A stretch of DNA of 64,000 nucleotides. Source: CF-13 sp036782775. Lineage in GTDB: Bacteria > Chloroflexota > Dormibacteria > CF-121. Location: positions 1 to 64,000 of the forward strand of contig DAIPYJ010000005.1 in assembly GCA_036782775.1 (NCBI GenBank), written 5' to 3'. How positions within the stretch are numbered: position 1 is the stretch's first letter; each line of letters opens with the position of its first letter. Position numbers and translations under genes: made by a program. Under the pieces are notes generated by a model. That model was given only the letters and a program-made list of their open reading frames with translations, searched no databases and was not told the DNA's origin. This document shows positions 15,997 to 23,962 of the stretch, in pieces.

Positions 15997-17443
15997 TGTG
16001 GAGGTCGACCACTAGCCGCCACGCGTAGCCGCCGGTCGCGGGAAGGGTGAAGGCGGTCACCCGGACTGGATGCGCCAGGTCGATCGTGAACGATCCGTCG
16101 GCGCCGTTCTGCACGCCGGGTTCGATGGCCGCGATCTGGTAGCTGCTGATTCCATTCACTGGGACGCCGGTCACCGTCGCGTTCTTGAAGATCACCTGGA
16201 TATGGCTCGCGTCGGTCTGGGTGATCTGCATGGTTGGCAGGCCGCTGCCATGCATGTCGAAGACCAGCCGGGTGTAGCCGGCGACCGCCGTGCCGGGCCG
16301 GATGCGGAAGACCGCGTTGCCTGCCACGCCGTTGCCCAGGGTGAAGAGCACGGTCACGGGCGGCTGCGCCGGTGTGGGTGCAATGCTTGGTGAAGCCGAG
16401 GGGTGCGGAGTTTTCGAGGTTTTGACTGAGGCGCGTGCCGTTGGAGCTGTCGCCCCGAGGTTGTGATTTTTCAGATAGAAGCCGCCCTCGTAAAGGATTG
16501 CGGCGAGCAGCACCACCGCCGCCGCGCCAAAACCGACAAACAGGCGCATCGCCGTGTCGCGTTTCGGAGGCGGCGCCGCGGTGGCCGGCTCCGCAGGCTC
16601 GTCAAACGTGATGGCCGGTTCCCCGTCGAAGATTACATTCCGGTGCTCGATGGTCGGCGGGGCAGCATCGACGGCCTCAGCCGCGGTGACGGGCGCCGCC
16701 TCCACCAGATCCGAAGGCACTGGGACCGCGGGCATCGGAGGCTCGGCGCTCGCGTGGGGAACGATTGCCGCTGGCGTTGTTTCGGGCTCCGGACTGTTCG
16801 CGATCGTCTCCAGCAGCCGGCTCCAATCGGTTTCCGCCGTATCCATCGGCGCGGGAGGTTCGACCACCTGATGCGAATCCACCGGCACCTGCCGCCAGGC
16901 CGGTTCTACGGCCTCGGGCGCAGCAGCGACGACCTCCTGGGGCGGCTCCGGTTCCTCTGACGGTTCTTCCTCGGCGTTCATCAGCGGAAGACCGGCGCCT
17001 TCGCTTGCTTCCGGCGCCGTCTCCATGGGCGTCGGATGATCCTGTGCCGGCTCATCATGGAAGATCTGCCGCTCGAGCTCGGTCATCAGGTCGGGAACGC
17101 TGGTCACCTCGGGCCGGACCGGGGTAGGCACGTCGATGATGGGCGCGAAGGTCCGGTTGCTTTCGGCCGGGGCCAGCTCGAAGGACCGCACGCCCGCTTC
17201 CTCTCGCAGTCGCTCCGGCACGGCCAGCATATACGCCTCGTCGATGGCCGTCGACCCGACGGTGGCCTTGGGCAACCGACCGACGCGCAAGAGCATTTCT
17301 CGGAATTCCTCGACACGATCGCGGCAGGCTTCACAGCGGCGCAGGTGATCGCGCGCCCATTCGAGATCTTTGCCGTCGAGGCGATCATCGAGGATCGCGC
17401 TCGGTGAAATGCGGGTGCAGCGATCAGAACTTGATATAGGCAT
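15989..17443 (-). CDS. Putative anti-sigma factor: zinc finger, TM helix and extracytoplasmic AMIN-like domain
   Basis: A 484-residue protein. Residues 33-40 carry H-x3-C-x2-C (HLRRCEAC), the signature of zinc-binding anti-sigma domains. A long acidic, proline-rich linker (about 130-290) follows, then one membrane helix (about 299-324). The outer C-terminal domain (363-484; YTRLVFDMHGSGLPTM, HIQVIFKNATVTGV, WRLVVDLH) is AMIN-like, a fold that often binds peptidoglycan or periplasmic partners. The start ATG at 17443 overlaps the upstream sigma gene by 20 bp, the classic sigma/anti-sigma arrangement. Inferred role: senses the cell envelope and holds the sigma factor inactive. The longer upstream frame is antisense shadow. 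Confidence 0.8.
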   Translation of the reverse strand: MPISSSDRCTRISPSAILDDRLDGKDLEWARDHLRRCEACRDRVEEFREMLLRVGRLPKATVGSTAIDEAYMLAVPERLREEAGVRSFELAPAESNRTFAPIIDVPTPVRPEVTSVPDLMTELERQIFHDEPAQDHPTPMETAPEASEGAGLPLMNAEEEPSEEPEPPQEVVAAAPEAVEPAWRQVPVDSHQVVEPPAPMDTAETDWSRLLETIANSPEPETTPAAIVPHASAEPPMPAVPVPSDLVEAAPVTAAEAVDAAPPTIEHRNVIFDGEPAITFDEPAEPATAAPPPKRDTAMRLFVGFGAAAVVLLAAILYEGGFYLKNHNLGATAPTARASVKTSKTPHPSASPSIAPTPAQPPVTVLFTLGNGVAGNAVFRIRPGTAVAGYTRLVFDMHGSGLPTMQITQTDASHIQVIFKNATVTGVPVNGISSYQIAAIEPGVQNGADGSFTIDLAHPVRVTAFTLPATGGYAWRLVVDLHTS

Positions 17444-17954
17444 AGATCTCCGAAAGCTCGGCCCGGCTGCGGTCGAGCGCATGCACCAATCTGCGCGGCT
17501 GGAGGTCGACGACTTCGGCAATCTCGTCGTAGGAGAGCTTGGCGAAGTCACGAAGCAGGATCATCACGCGCGCCTCGAAGGATAGCGCGCTGATCGCCCG
17601 CTGAACCGTATCGCGGCGAAGTGCGCGACGCGCCTCAGGTTGCGGAAAACCATCGAGATCCACCTGATGGCGGCTGCGCCGCCGAAACCATCGCTTGGGC
17701 CGAAGCGCCTGCCGGCTCAGCTCGGTGGCAGCGCGAAAGACATCGGTTCTCCGAACACCGCCCGCGCCCTCGCGGTGTCGCAGCGCATCGGTGATCTGTC
17801 GGAAGGCGGCACAGGTAATGCCCGTCGCGCCGTCGATGTCATCGACCAGCCGGGCGACGTAGTTGAGCACGAGAGGGAAGTCCGCATAGAACTCGCGCTC
17901 AACGGAGGCCGCGAGCGTGCTCGCGGAGGGAGCCTGGACGTGTGCTTGATCCAT
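17424..17954 (-). CDS. ECF-type sigma factor (divergent)
   Basis: A 176-residue sigma-70-family protein. The C-terminal half is a recognisable region 4 (VQRAISALSFEARVMILLRD followed by LSYDEIAEVVDLQPRRLVHALDRSR helix-turn-helix). The N-terminal half (FPLVLNYVARLVDDIDGATGITCAAFRQITDALRH) occupies the place of region 2 but is weakly conserved, so promoter recognition may be unusual. It overlaps the zinc-finger/AMIN gene, its probable anti-sigma partner, by 20 bp. Upstream, TAGACT at about 17985 (minus strand) could be a promoter. Confidence 0.75.
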   Translation of the reverse strand: MDQAHVQAPSASTLAASVEREFYADFPLVLNYVARLVDDIDGATGITCAAFRQITDALRHREGAGGVRRTDVFRAATELSRQALRPKRWFRRRSRHQVDLDGFPQPEARRALRRDTVQRAISALSFEARVMILLRDFAKLSYDEIAEVVDLQPRRLVHALDRSRAELSEIYAYIKF

Positions 17955-18005
17955 TAGTGGGACGTTGAGTAGATGGCTGAAGTCTAGTCAGCGCGCTGCC
18001 TTTCG

Positions 18006-18728
18006 TCAACTCAGGGTGAGTTCGACAAGGTCGCCGAGACGAAAAGCGGCTTCCAACGACTCGCGGGCTGTGGAAAACAGGCTCAGCGGCATGCCGATAT
18101 CGGCCAGCAGGATTCGCCCTGAATTCGGAGCTCGCGCCAGGCCGGGCTTCGGTGCCGCCAATGTCACGGTAAGCGTGGCATGAACGGCCTGCTCGGCGCC
18201 GCTGGCATCATCGGCATCCATTCCCGAGGGCACATCGATGGCGATGACCGGGCGACCGCTGCCTTTGATCGCGTCGATGACGTAGGGTGCCGGCGCCCGC
18301 AGTGGTGGCCTGATGCCCGTTCCAAGTAGGCCGTCGATGATGAGATCGGCGTCGCCGTTGATTCTGGCCGGAGCATGATCGATTGGTGCTCCCATTGAAG
18401 CCAGGGTCGCCGCGTGATGTGACGCGAGACTCGCTGGATCGCGTGACGGGACCAGGGACACGTGTACGAGTGCGCCTCGCTGCTTCAAGAAACGCGCCGC
18501 ACAGAGGGCGTCGCCTCCATTGTTGCCGCTGCCGGCGACGACCAGAATGCGCTTGGCGCTTGCGCCCTTAAGAAAGGCTTCGGCGACGCGAGCGACCTGC
18601 CAGCCGGCGACCTCCATCAGTTGTATCGGCTCGATCCCGTAGCGCTCGCGCGCGGCCGCATCCGCCGCGCGAACCTCGGCCGAAGAAACTGGAACGACCT
18701 GCTGCCAGGAAACCGTCGGCCAGGTCAC
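18006..18728 (-). CDS. nnrE: NAD(P)H-hydrate epimerase
   Basis: A 240-residue YjeF N-terminal-domain protein that interconverts R and S forms of damaged NAD(P)H hydrate so the dehydratase can repair them. Seen: SSAEVRAADAAARERYGI, the nucleotide-binding VVAGSGNNGGDALCAARFL, LIIDGLLGTGIRPPL, and VIAIDVPSGMDADDA with its catalytic aspartate. The fused ADP-dependent dehydratase domain found in many bacteria is absent, so that activity must be encoded elsewhere. It is translationally coupled by an ATGA overlap to the upstream SAM hydrolase gene. Confidence 0.9.
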   Translation of the reverse strand: MTWPTVSWQQVVPVSSAEVRAADAAARERYGIEPIQLMEVAGWQVARVAEAFLKGASAKRILVVAGSGNNGGDALCAARFLKQRGALVHVSLVPSRDPASLASHHAATLASMGAPIDHAPARINGDADLIIDGLLGTGIRPPLRAPAPYVIDAIKGSGRPVIAIDVPSGMDADDASGAEQAVHATLTVTLAAPKPGLARAPNSGRILLADIGMPLSLFSTARESLEAAFRLGDLVELTLS

Positions 18729-19474
18729 GTCACGACGAGGGTTTCGCCGGGCGCTGCATGCAATCGTGCGGCTGCGGAACCCTCGCGCAGTGCGAACTCG
18801 ATCCGTCCGCTGCTGCCGACCAGCGCAACCAGTTCATTCGGCTGCGCATCGTCGTAGGTCTCGACCGTCCGGAGCCGGCTCCCGTTCACGGCCTTGATCC
18901 GTGCCAGGGCGCGGATCGGCAGGTTGCTGATGACATTGCCGAAGCGATCGCAGTGCAAGGCAATTGCGCGCCAGGCTTCGCCGACCTTTGAGGCCCAGGC
19001 GTCCGGCAGTCGCATCGGCTCGCCGTGGCGGGCGGTTCCTAGCTCGCGAAGGGCCGCTCCACCAGACAGACGGGCCGCGGCGGGTCCGAACACATCTCGG
19101 CCATGGAAGGTTGGCGCCGCCTCCGGCGGTGTCGGCAGATCGACAGCCTCACTAATGGGCTCGCTGAGAAAAGTGAAGAGGCCGTTGTCCGGGCCGACGA
19201 AGTAGTGATCAGCGGCGCGGAAGGCGATCGCCTTGCGGCTGCTCCCGACACCTGGATCCACGACCGCTACATGGATTGAGCCAGTTGGAAAACTGCGCCA
19301 GCTGCTGTCGAGGAGATAGGCGCCCTGGAGCACCGCGAATGGGCGGACTCCGTGCGTCAGGTCGATGATGCATGCGGCCGGATTGACACTCAGGATCGCG
19401 CCTTTCATCGCACCAACATAGGCATCATCCAGGCCGAAATCCGTGAGCAGCGTGACGATTCCGGTCGCCGACAT
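18725..19474 (-). CDS. S-adenosyl-L-methionine hydrolase (SAM hydroxide adenosyltransferase, DUF62)
   Basis: A 249-residue protein of the chlorinase/fluorinase superfamily, whose ordinary members use water to split SAM into adenosine and methionine. Seen: VTLLTDFGLDDAYVGAMKGA, IIDLTHGVRPFAVLQGAYLL, HVAVVDPGVGSSRKAIAF and FVGPDNGLFTFL, plus the C-terminal domain (DRFGNVISNLP). The conserved Asp-Arg-His region appears as DPGVGSSRKA. Halogenase activity is not suggested. It is the first gene of an operon with nnrE, preceded by a TAGCAT box 6 nt before its ATG (leaderless). Confidence 0.9.
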   Translation of the reverse strand: MSATGIVTLLTDFGLDDAYVGAMKGAILSVNPAACIIDLTHGVRPFAVLQGAYLLDSSWRSFPTGSIHVAVVDPGVGSSRKAIAFRAADHYFVGPDNGLFTFLSEPISEAVDLPTPPEAAPTFHGRDVFGPAAARLSGGAALRELGTARHGEPMRLPDAWASKVGEAWRAIALHCDRFGNVISNLPIRALARIKAVNGSRLRTVETYDDAQPNELVALVGSSGRIEFALREGSAAARLHAAPGETLVVT

Positions 19475-19480
19475 GCCGCC

Positions 19481-19486
19481 ATGCTA
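19481..19486 (-). promoter_or_regulatory. Putative -10 box for a leaderless transcript
   Basis: Read on the minus strand, TAGCAT is followed by 6 nt and then the ATG of the SAM hydrolase gene. No Shine-Dalgarno sequence is possible in the gap. The divergent SUKH gene begins 22 bp away. Confidence 0.45.
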
Positions 19487-19496
19487 GCGCCAAGGG

Positions 19497-19955
19497 ATGG
19501 CTGAAAATACGTTTGTGACCATGACCGAACAGTGGCTTGCATCGGTCAGCGAGGCCGAAGGTGCCTCCGAGCTGACGCTGGATGCAGCAGCGGCGCAGTT
19601 GCCTTTCGAATTGCCGAGCGACTACCGCGCCGTAATGCGTCGCGCCAACGGTGGCAGCAGGGAGTTTGGCAGTAGCTGGATCGTCCTTTGGAGAGTGGAG
19701 GATCTTGTTGAAAGTAACGCCGCGTATCGGGTCCAGGAGTTTGCACCTGGTTTCACCTTCTTCGGCTCTAACGGAGGCGGAGAGGCTTATGCCTGGGATC
19801 GCCGGGACAAGAACAGAGTCCGATATGTCGTAATTCCGTTCATCAGCCCGGAGGCGGACACCGCCGTGCCCTGCGGAGAAACCTTCGAGGAGTTCCTTCA
19901 AGTGCTGCACGAAGGCATTCCTTTCGAGAAGTCAGGACAGCTTTCGCCCCCATAA
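19497..19955 (+). CDS. SMI1/KNR4 (SUKH) family protein
   Basis: A 152-residue SUKH-fold protein: ELPSDYRAVMRRANGG, FGSSWIVLWRVEDLVESN, FGSNGGGEAYAWD, VVIPFISPEADTAVPCGETFEEFL. Bacterial members are often immunity proteins against contact-dependent toxins, but solitary housekeeping forms also exist and no toxin gene is nearby. The start may be 19497 or the in-frame ATG at 19521, since AAGGG abuts the first ATG too closely to act as a ribosome site. It is followed directly by a hairpin that belongs to the relic groEL end. Confidence 0.82.
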   Translation: MAENTFVTMTEQWLASVSEAEGASELTLDAAAAQLPFELPSDYRAVMRRANGGSREFGSSWIVLWRVEDLVESNAAYRVQEFAPGFTFFGSNGGGEAYAWDRRDKNRVRYVVIPFISPEADTAVPCGETFEEFLQVLHEGIPFEKSGQLSPP

Positions 19956-19959
19956 GAGA

Positions 19960-19984
19960 AAGAGCCGCCTGAAAGGCGGCTCTT
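19960..19984 (-). terminator. Hairpin terminator attached to the relic groEL 3' end
   Basis: Stem AAGAGCCGCC/GGCGGCTCTT, loop TGAAA. On the minus strand a T-rich tract (TCTTTCTCTT) follows, mirroring the genuine groEL terminator. It can also stop the SUKH transcript from the other side. Confidence 0.7.
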
Positions 19985-20003
19985 CTCGCGTTGCCTTGTC
20001 GGC

Positions 20004-20034
20004 TTAGTAGTCGGGCATTGCCGGCGCGGCCGCC
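20004..20034 (-). pseudogene. Relic of a second groEL: last codons only
   Basis: On the minus strand, codons for AAAPAMPDY followed by TAA (stop at 20004-20006) duplicate the end of the intact GroEL 136 bp away (APAPAMPDY, TAA). The relic is followed, as the real gene is, by a GCCGCC-stem terminator. Upstream of codon 10 from the end the similarity stops and no groEL sequence remains. The simplest reading is a tandem groEL duplication whose downstream copy was deleted except for its 3' end and terminator. Confidence 0.7.
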
Positions 20035-20085
20035 ACTCGCCGGACGCTAAAGGCTCGGCCTGCGGCCTCGCTGCTTCTGCTAACT

Positions 20086-20122
20086 GGGTGGAAAAGAAAA
20101 AGCCGCCCGGGGGAGGGCGGCT
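20086..20122 (-). terminator. groEL terminator
   Basis: Stem AGCCGCCC/GGGCGGCT (20101-20122 on the plus strand), followed on the minus strand by TTTTTCTTTTCC. A textbook intrinsic terminator 18 bp downstream of the groEL stop. Confidence 0.85.
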
Positions 20123-20139
20123 CAGTCGAAACTTCCGGT

Positions 20140-21750
20140 TTAGTAATCCGGCATCGCCGGAGCAGGCGCTTCCTTTTTCTTTTCCGGGATATCCGAGACG
20201 AGCGCCTCCGTCGTCAGCAGCATGGCGGCGATGCTCGCCGCGTTCTGCAGCGCCGAACGGGTCACCTTGGTCGGGTCGATGATGCCCGCCTTGACCATAT
20301 CGGTGTACTCGCCCTTGTTGGCGTCGAAGCCCTGGCCCTTGGGCAGGCCCTTGACCTTCTCGACCACAACCGAGCCTTCCCATCCAGCGTTGTTCACGAT
20401 CTGGCGAATCGGCTCCTCGAGGGCGCGACGAACGAGCGCCACGCCGGTGGCCTCATCGCCCGACACCTTGACATTCTCGAGCGACTTGATCGAGTGCACC
20501 AGCACGGCGCCACCGCCGGGCACGATGCCTTCCTCGACCGCGGCACGCGTGGCGGACACGGCGTCCTCCATCCGGTGCTTCTTCTCCTTGAGCTCGGTCT
20601 CGGTCGCGGCACCGACCTTGATGACCGCGACGCCGCCGGCCAGCTTGGCCAGCCGCTCCTGGAGCTTTTCCTTGTCCCAATCCGAGGTCGTCTTCTCGAT
20701 CTCGGCCTTGATCTGGTTGATCCGGCCCTTGATCTCGTCTTGCTTGCCGGCGCCCTCGACCACCGTGGTGTCGTCCTTGGTGATGGTCACGCGGCGCGCC
20801 TTGCCCAACTGATCCAGGCGGACCGAATCGAGCTTGAGACCAAGCTCTTCGGAGATGACCTGGCCGCCGGTCAGGATCGCGATGTCCTGCAGCATCGCCT
20901 TGCGGCGATCACCAAAGCCAGGGGCCTTGACGGCGACGGCGGTGAAGGTGCCGCGCAGCTTGTTGACGATCAAAGTGGCCTGCGCCTCGCCCTCGACGTC
21001 CTCGGCGATGATCAGCAGCGGCCGGCCGCTCTGCACCACTTTCTCGAGCACGGGCAGCAGGTCGGCAACGGCCGAGATCTTCTTCTCGGTGATGAGGATG
21101 TAGGGATCCTCGAGGACCGCTTCCATCCGGGTGGCGTCGGTCACCATGTAGGGCGAGATGTACCCCTTGTCGAACTGCATCCCGTCGACGAGCTTCAGCT
21201 CGTCCTCGATGCCCTTCGACTCCTCGACCGTGATGACGCCGTCCTTGCCGACTTTCTCCATCGCATTGGCGACCATCTCGCCGATCTTGGGATCGCCCGA
21301 GGAAATCGTCGCGACCTGCGCGATGCGCTCGCGCTCGGAGATCTGGACCGACTGCTCCTTGATCGCCTTGACGACCTCGTCGACCGCCTTCTGGATGCCC
21401 AGCTTCAGCTGCATCGGGTTGGCGCCGGCGGTCACGTTGCGCAGGCCCTCGCCAATGATCGCCGCAGCGAGCACGACCGAGGTCGTGGTGCCGTCACCGG
21501 CGATGTCGTTGGTCTTGCTCGCCACTTCCTTGACGAGCTGTGCCCCCATGTTCTCGAAGGGATCTTCGAGCTCGATCTCCTTCGCAATCGTTACCCCGTC
21601 ATTGGTGATGGTCGGGGAACCGAACTTCTTGTCGAGTACGACGTTTCGGCCTTTGGGGCCGATGGTAATTCGAACCGCGTCGGCGACTTTGTCGACACCG
21701 CGCTTCAGCGAGGAGCGGGCATCGGCATCGTAAGCCAGTTGTTTCGCCAT
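20140..21750 (-). CDS. groEL: Chaperonin GroEL
   Basis: 60-kDa chaperonin of 536 residues that folds proteins inside a double-ring cage with GroES. Seen: MAKQLAYDADARSSLKRGVD, the ATP-binding ITIGPKGRNVVLDKKFGSPT and AGDGTTTSVVLAAAI, and the hinge VEEGIVPGGGAVLVH. The tail KKEAPAPAMPDY replaces the usual Gly-Met repeats. The start ATG at 21750 has a strong AAGGAGG 8 bp upstream, and the further open frame upstream is non-homologous. A CIRCE operator overlaps the promoter, so HrcA repression is expected. No groES is adjacent, so it is encoded elsewhere. Confidence 0.97.
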   Translation of the reverse strand: MAKQLAYDADARSSLKRGVDKVADAVRITIGPKGRNVVLDKKFGSPTITNDGVTIAKEIELEDPFENMGAQLVKEVASKTNDIAGDGTTTSVVLAAAIIGEGLRNVTAGANPMQLKLGIQKAVDEVVKAIKEQSVQISERERIAQVATISSGDPKIGEMVANAMEKVGKDGVITVEESKGIEDELKLVDGMQFDKGYISPYMVTDATRMEAVLEDPYILITEKKISAVADLLPVLEKVVQSGRPLLIIAEDVEGEAQATLIVNKLRGTFTAVAVKAPGFGDRRKAMLQDIAILTGGQVISEELGLKLDSVRLDQLGKARRVTITKDDTTVVEGAGKQDEIKGRINQIKAEIEKTTSDWDKEKLQERLAKLAGGVAVIKVGAATETELKEKKHRMEDAVSATRAAVEEGIVPGGGAVLVHSIKSLENVKVSGDEATGVALVRRALEEPIRQIVNNAGWEGSVVVEKVKGLPKGQGFDANKGEYTDMVKAGIIDPTKVTRSALQNAASIAAMLLTTEALVSDIPEKKKEAPAPAMPDY

Positions 21751-21821
21751 CGATCGTCCTCCTTCCAGGCTATTTTTGAGCAGGCAAACCGCGAGTCGTC
21801 GGTGCGGTAAGTACCCGCATT

Positions 21822-21848
21822 TTAGCACTCCTAAACGCCGAGTGCTAG
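21822..21848. promoter_or_regulatory. CIRCE operator (HrcA binding site) of groEL
   Basis: TTAGCACTC-N9-GAGTGCTAG, matching the CIRCE consensus at 17 of 18 arm positions. On the minus strand its end merges with a -10-like TAAAAT, so bound HrcA would block groEL transcription. It also lies 66 bp upstream of the divergent DUF2342 gene and might affect it. Confidence 0.92.
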
Positions 21849-21913
21849 CAGTCGGGGCGCCCGAGCGCCAGCCGCTAGAATCAGGATCACCGCCTTGTGG
21901 GCGGCCCCTCTTC

Positions 21914-23038
21914 ATGCCCATGTCCCAGCCTGATCCCACTCGACGCGTCGGCCGCGCCATGGCCTGGGGGGTTGCCATCGGTGTGGGAGCGGTGGTCCTC
22001 CGCGAGCTGGTCCGGCCCAGGGAAGAGCAAGCCCAGCTCATCGACTGGCAGCGGGTCGAAACCATGGCCCTGAGCCGCTGCGGCGAGGCCAGCGATCCAC
22101 CTGCGGATCTGAGCCCCGACCAGGCTTACCAGGCCATTCAAGCTGAGCTCGAGCCGGTGCTGATCGAAGCGCTCGGGCCGGGCACGTCGGCACCCGGGAC
22201 TCGGCTGTACCCCGGTCTGCAGGCGGTCGGTCGGCGGCAGTGGGTCCGCTTCAACATTCGGATCTTTCGGCAGATGTTCGAGCCGCTGGAGAAGCTGCAG
22301 CGGCTGATTCCCGGCTCGCTGATGCTGAGCTTCGGGCAAAAGGGCATCAGCCGATATATCGGCTTGCTGCTCGGCTTGCTCGCCCGACGTGTCCTTGGCC
22401 AGTACGATCCAGCGTTGCTTGGCCGGGAGCCGGTCGAGAGCTCATCCCTGATCCTGGTCGAGCCGAACGTCCAGGCGTGGGCCAAGAAGGACAACCTTCC
22501 CCTCGACGAGTTGCGCTGCTGGCTCGCCATGCACGAGATGACGCACGCCTGGGAGTTCAAGGCGCACCCCTGGCTGCAGGGCTACCTGGAGGGCTTGCTG
22601 AGCCAGGTCCTGGTTGGCCGTCTGGCCGACGGGCATAAACCCAGCCGGCTCGAGCTCGTCCGCATCTTGACGATCGGCGTCGGCCAGCAATGGAAGGCGA
22701 TCGGCAAGATCCAGGCGGTCATGAGCCTGCTCGAGGGCTACAGCAACCTGATCATGAACGATATCGGCCGCCGGCAACTGCCGCATTTCGCTCTGCTCGA
22801 GGGCGCCTACCGGCGCCGGCAGGAGCAGCGAACGCCGCTGGAGAAGATGTTCCTCCGGCTCACGGGAATGGAGATGAAGATGCGCCAGTACGTTCAGGGG
22901 GAGCGGTTCTGCCAGGCGGTTCGCGACGCGGGCGGACCTGCCCTGCTGGCGAAGGTGTGGGAGGGGCCTGACTGGCTGCCTACCATGGCTGAGATTCAGC
23001 GGCCCCAGCTGTACGTCGAGCGCGCTCGAGGCAAGTAA
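21914..23038 (+). CDS. DUF2342 zinc-dependent metalloprotease family protein
   Basis: A 374-residue member of the family annotated as zinc-dependent metalloprotease or F420-biosynthesis-associated protein. The HExxH motif is present as MHEMTHAWEF (about residue 210), and a downstream glutamate region LLEGYSNLIMNDIG supplies a third-ligand candidate. An N-terminal hydrophobic stretch (AWGVAIGVGAVVLRELV) may anchor it or be part of the fold. The family is typical of Actinobacteria and relatives and its biological role is undefined. The start is ATG 21914 or 21920. It is divergent from groEL, and the next gene follows after 2 bp. Confidence 0.85.
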   Translation: MPMSQPDPTRRVGRAMAWGVAIGVGAVVLRELVRPREEQAQLIDWQRVETMALSRCGEASDPPADLSPDQAYQAIQAELEPVLIEALGPGTSAPGTRLYPGLQAVGRRQWVRFNIRIFRQMFEPLEKLQRLIPGSLMLSFGQKGISRYIGLLLGLLARRVLGQYDPALLGREPVESSSLILVEPNVQAWAKKDNLPLDELRCWLAMHEMTHAWEFKAHPWLQGYLEGLLSQVLVGRLADGHKPSRLELVRILTIGVGQQWKAIGKIQAVMSLLEGYSNLIMNDIGRRQLPHFALLEGAYRRRQEQRTPLEKMFLRLTGMEMKMRQYVQGERFCQAVRDAGGPALLAKVWEGPDWLPTMAEIQRPQLYVERARGK

Positions 23039-23040
23039 GG

Positions 23041-23919
23041 ATGCGGCATTCCCTGAGCGTGGGGCTCGGTCTTGCCCTTGGGATTGTCCTCGCAGCCTGC
23101 GGCTCGACCCCCACATCGACGCCCAACACCGGAGGTAGTGACCGCAGCCAGCTGCAGGCGGAGATCATCGCGACCGAGCTGGTGGCCGGCCCGCAGGAGC
23201 GGGTGCCCATTGGCATCACTGACCACAACACGCCGATCTCGGACGCGACCGTCCACGTCCGGGCCTTCCTGCTGCAGAACGGCAATCAGGCGGTCTTCAA
23301 GGGTGAGTCCGACGCACCGTTCAAGGGCGCCGGTTTGGAAGGAGGAGGCGTCTACGTCGCCCACCTCGACCTAATGCCGGCAGGCGACTGGGGCCTGGAG
23401 ATCACCGCATCCCGTCCAACCGGTGCTCGACTGAGCCAGCAGCTCGCCTTCAACGTGATCAGCAATCCGGTCGTGCCCGCTGTCGGTCAGCCGGCGCCGC
23501 GAAGCAACAGCCCCACTGTCCGCGACCATCCCGACGTTTCCACCATCGACTCCGGCGATCCGCCGGACGACATGCACCAACTCTCGATCGCGGAGGCGAT
23601 CGCCCAGCATCGGCCGACGCTGGTCGTCTTCGCCTCGCCCGCCTTTTGCACCAGCCGGGCCTGCGGGCCGGAGGTCAAGGTGGTCCAGAGCCTGGAGCCG
23701 ACTTATAAAGACCGCCTGACCTTCATCCACATCGAGATCTACGCCAACTACAAGCCGGATCCCTCGAAGCGGACGATCGCCCCGACCGTGACCGAGTGGC
23801 GTCTCCAGAGCGAGCCTTGGATCTTCCTGATCGACGCCAACGGCATCATCCGGGCGCGCTTCGAGGGTCCAACCGCGAGCGACGAGCTCACGGCGGCCGT
23901 CAGCCAGTTGCTCGGCTGA
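23041..23919 (+). CDS. Lipoprotein with C-terminal thioredoxin-like domain
   Basis: A 292-residue lipoprotein: signal peptide with lipobox VLAAC, then a beta-rich domain (30-145) carrying ITDHNTPISDATVHVRAF and MPAGDWGLEITAS, like copper-resistance or FixH-type modules. A thioredoxin-like domain follows (175-290), with TLVVFASPAFCTSRACGPEVK, a CxxxxC pair resembling SCO/TlpA proteins, and WIFLIDANGIIRARFEG. It is predicted to act outside the membrane in disulfide or metal (copper) handling. It is closely linked (2 bp) to the DUF2342 gene, so they are cotranscribed. Confidence 0.83.
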   Translation: MRHSLSVGLGLALGIVLAACGSTPTSTPNTGGSDRSQLQAEIIATELVAGPQERVPIGITDHNTPISDATVHVRAFLLQNGNQAVFKGESDAPFKGAGLEGGGVYVAHLDLMPAGDWGLEITASRPTGARLSQQLAFNVISNPVVPAVGQPAPRSNSPTVRDHPDVSTIDSGDPPDDMHQLSIAEAIAQHRPTLVVFASPAFCTSRACGPEVKVVQSLEPTYKDRLTFIHIEIYANYKPDPSKRTIAPTVTEWRLQSEPWIFLIDANGIIRARFEGPTASDELTAAVSQLLG

Positions 23920-23962
23920 AGCAAGCTTCATCCTCAACCCCCGACATACCGACAGCTCAGAA

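Noticed and set aside
18725..19474. Fluorinase or chlorinase
   Set aside because: The superfamily match is clear, but DUF62 proteins without the halogenase-specific loop are SAM hydrolases, and nothing nearby suggests organohalogen chemistry.
19497..19955. Toxin-immunity locus based on the SUKH protein
   Set aside because: No polymorphic toxin, secretion signal or repeat protein is adjacent; solitary SUKH proteins are common.
20494..21810. 438-codon open frame antisense to groEL
   Set aside because: Low-complexity Asp/Leu/Arg-rich translation typical of the reverse strand of a high-GC gene, with no domain; GroEL on the other strand is unmistakable.
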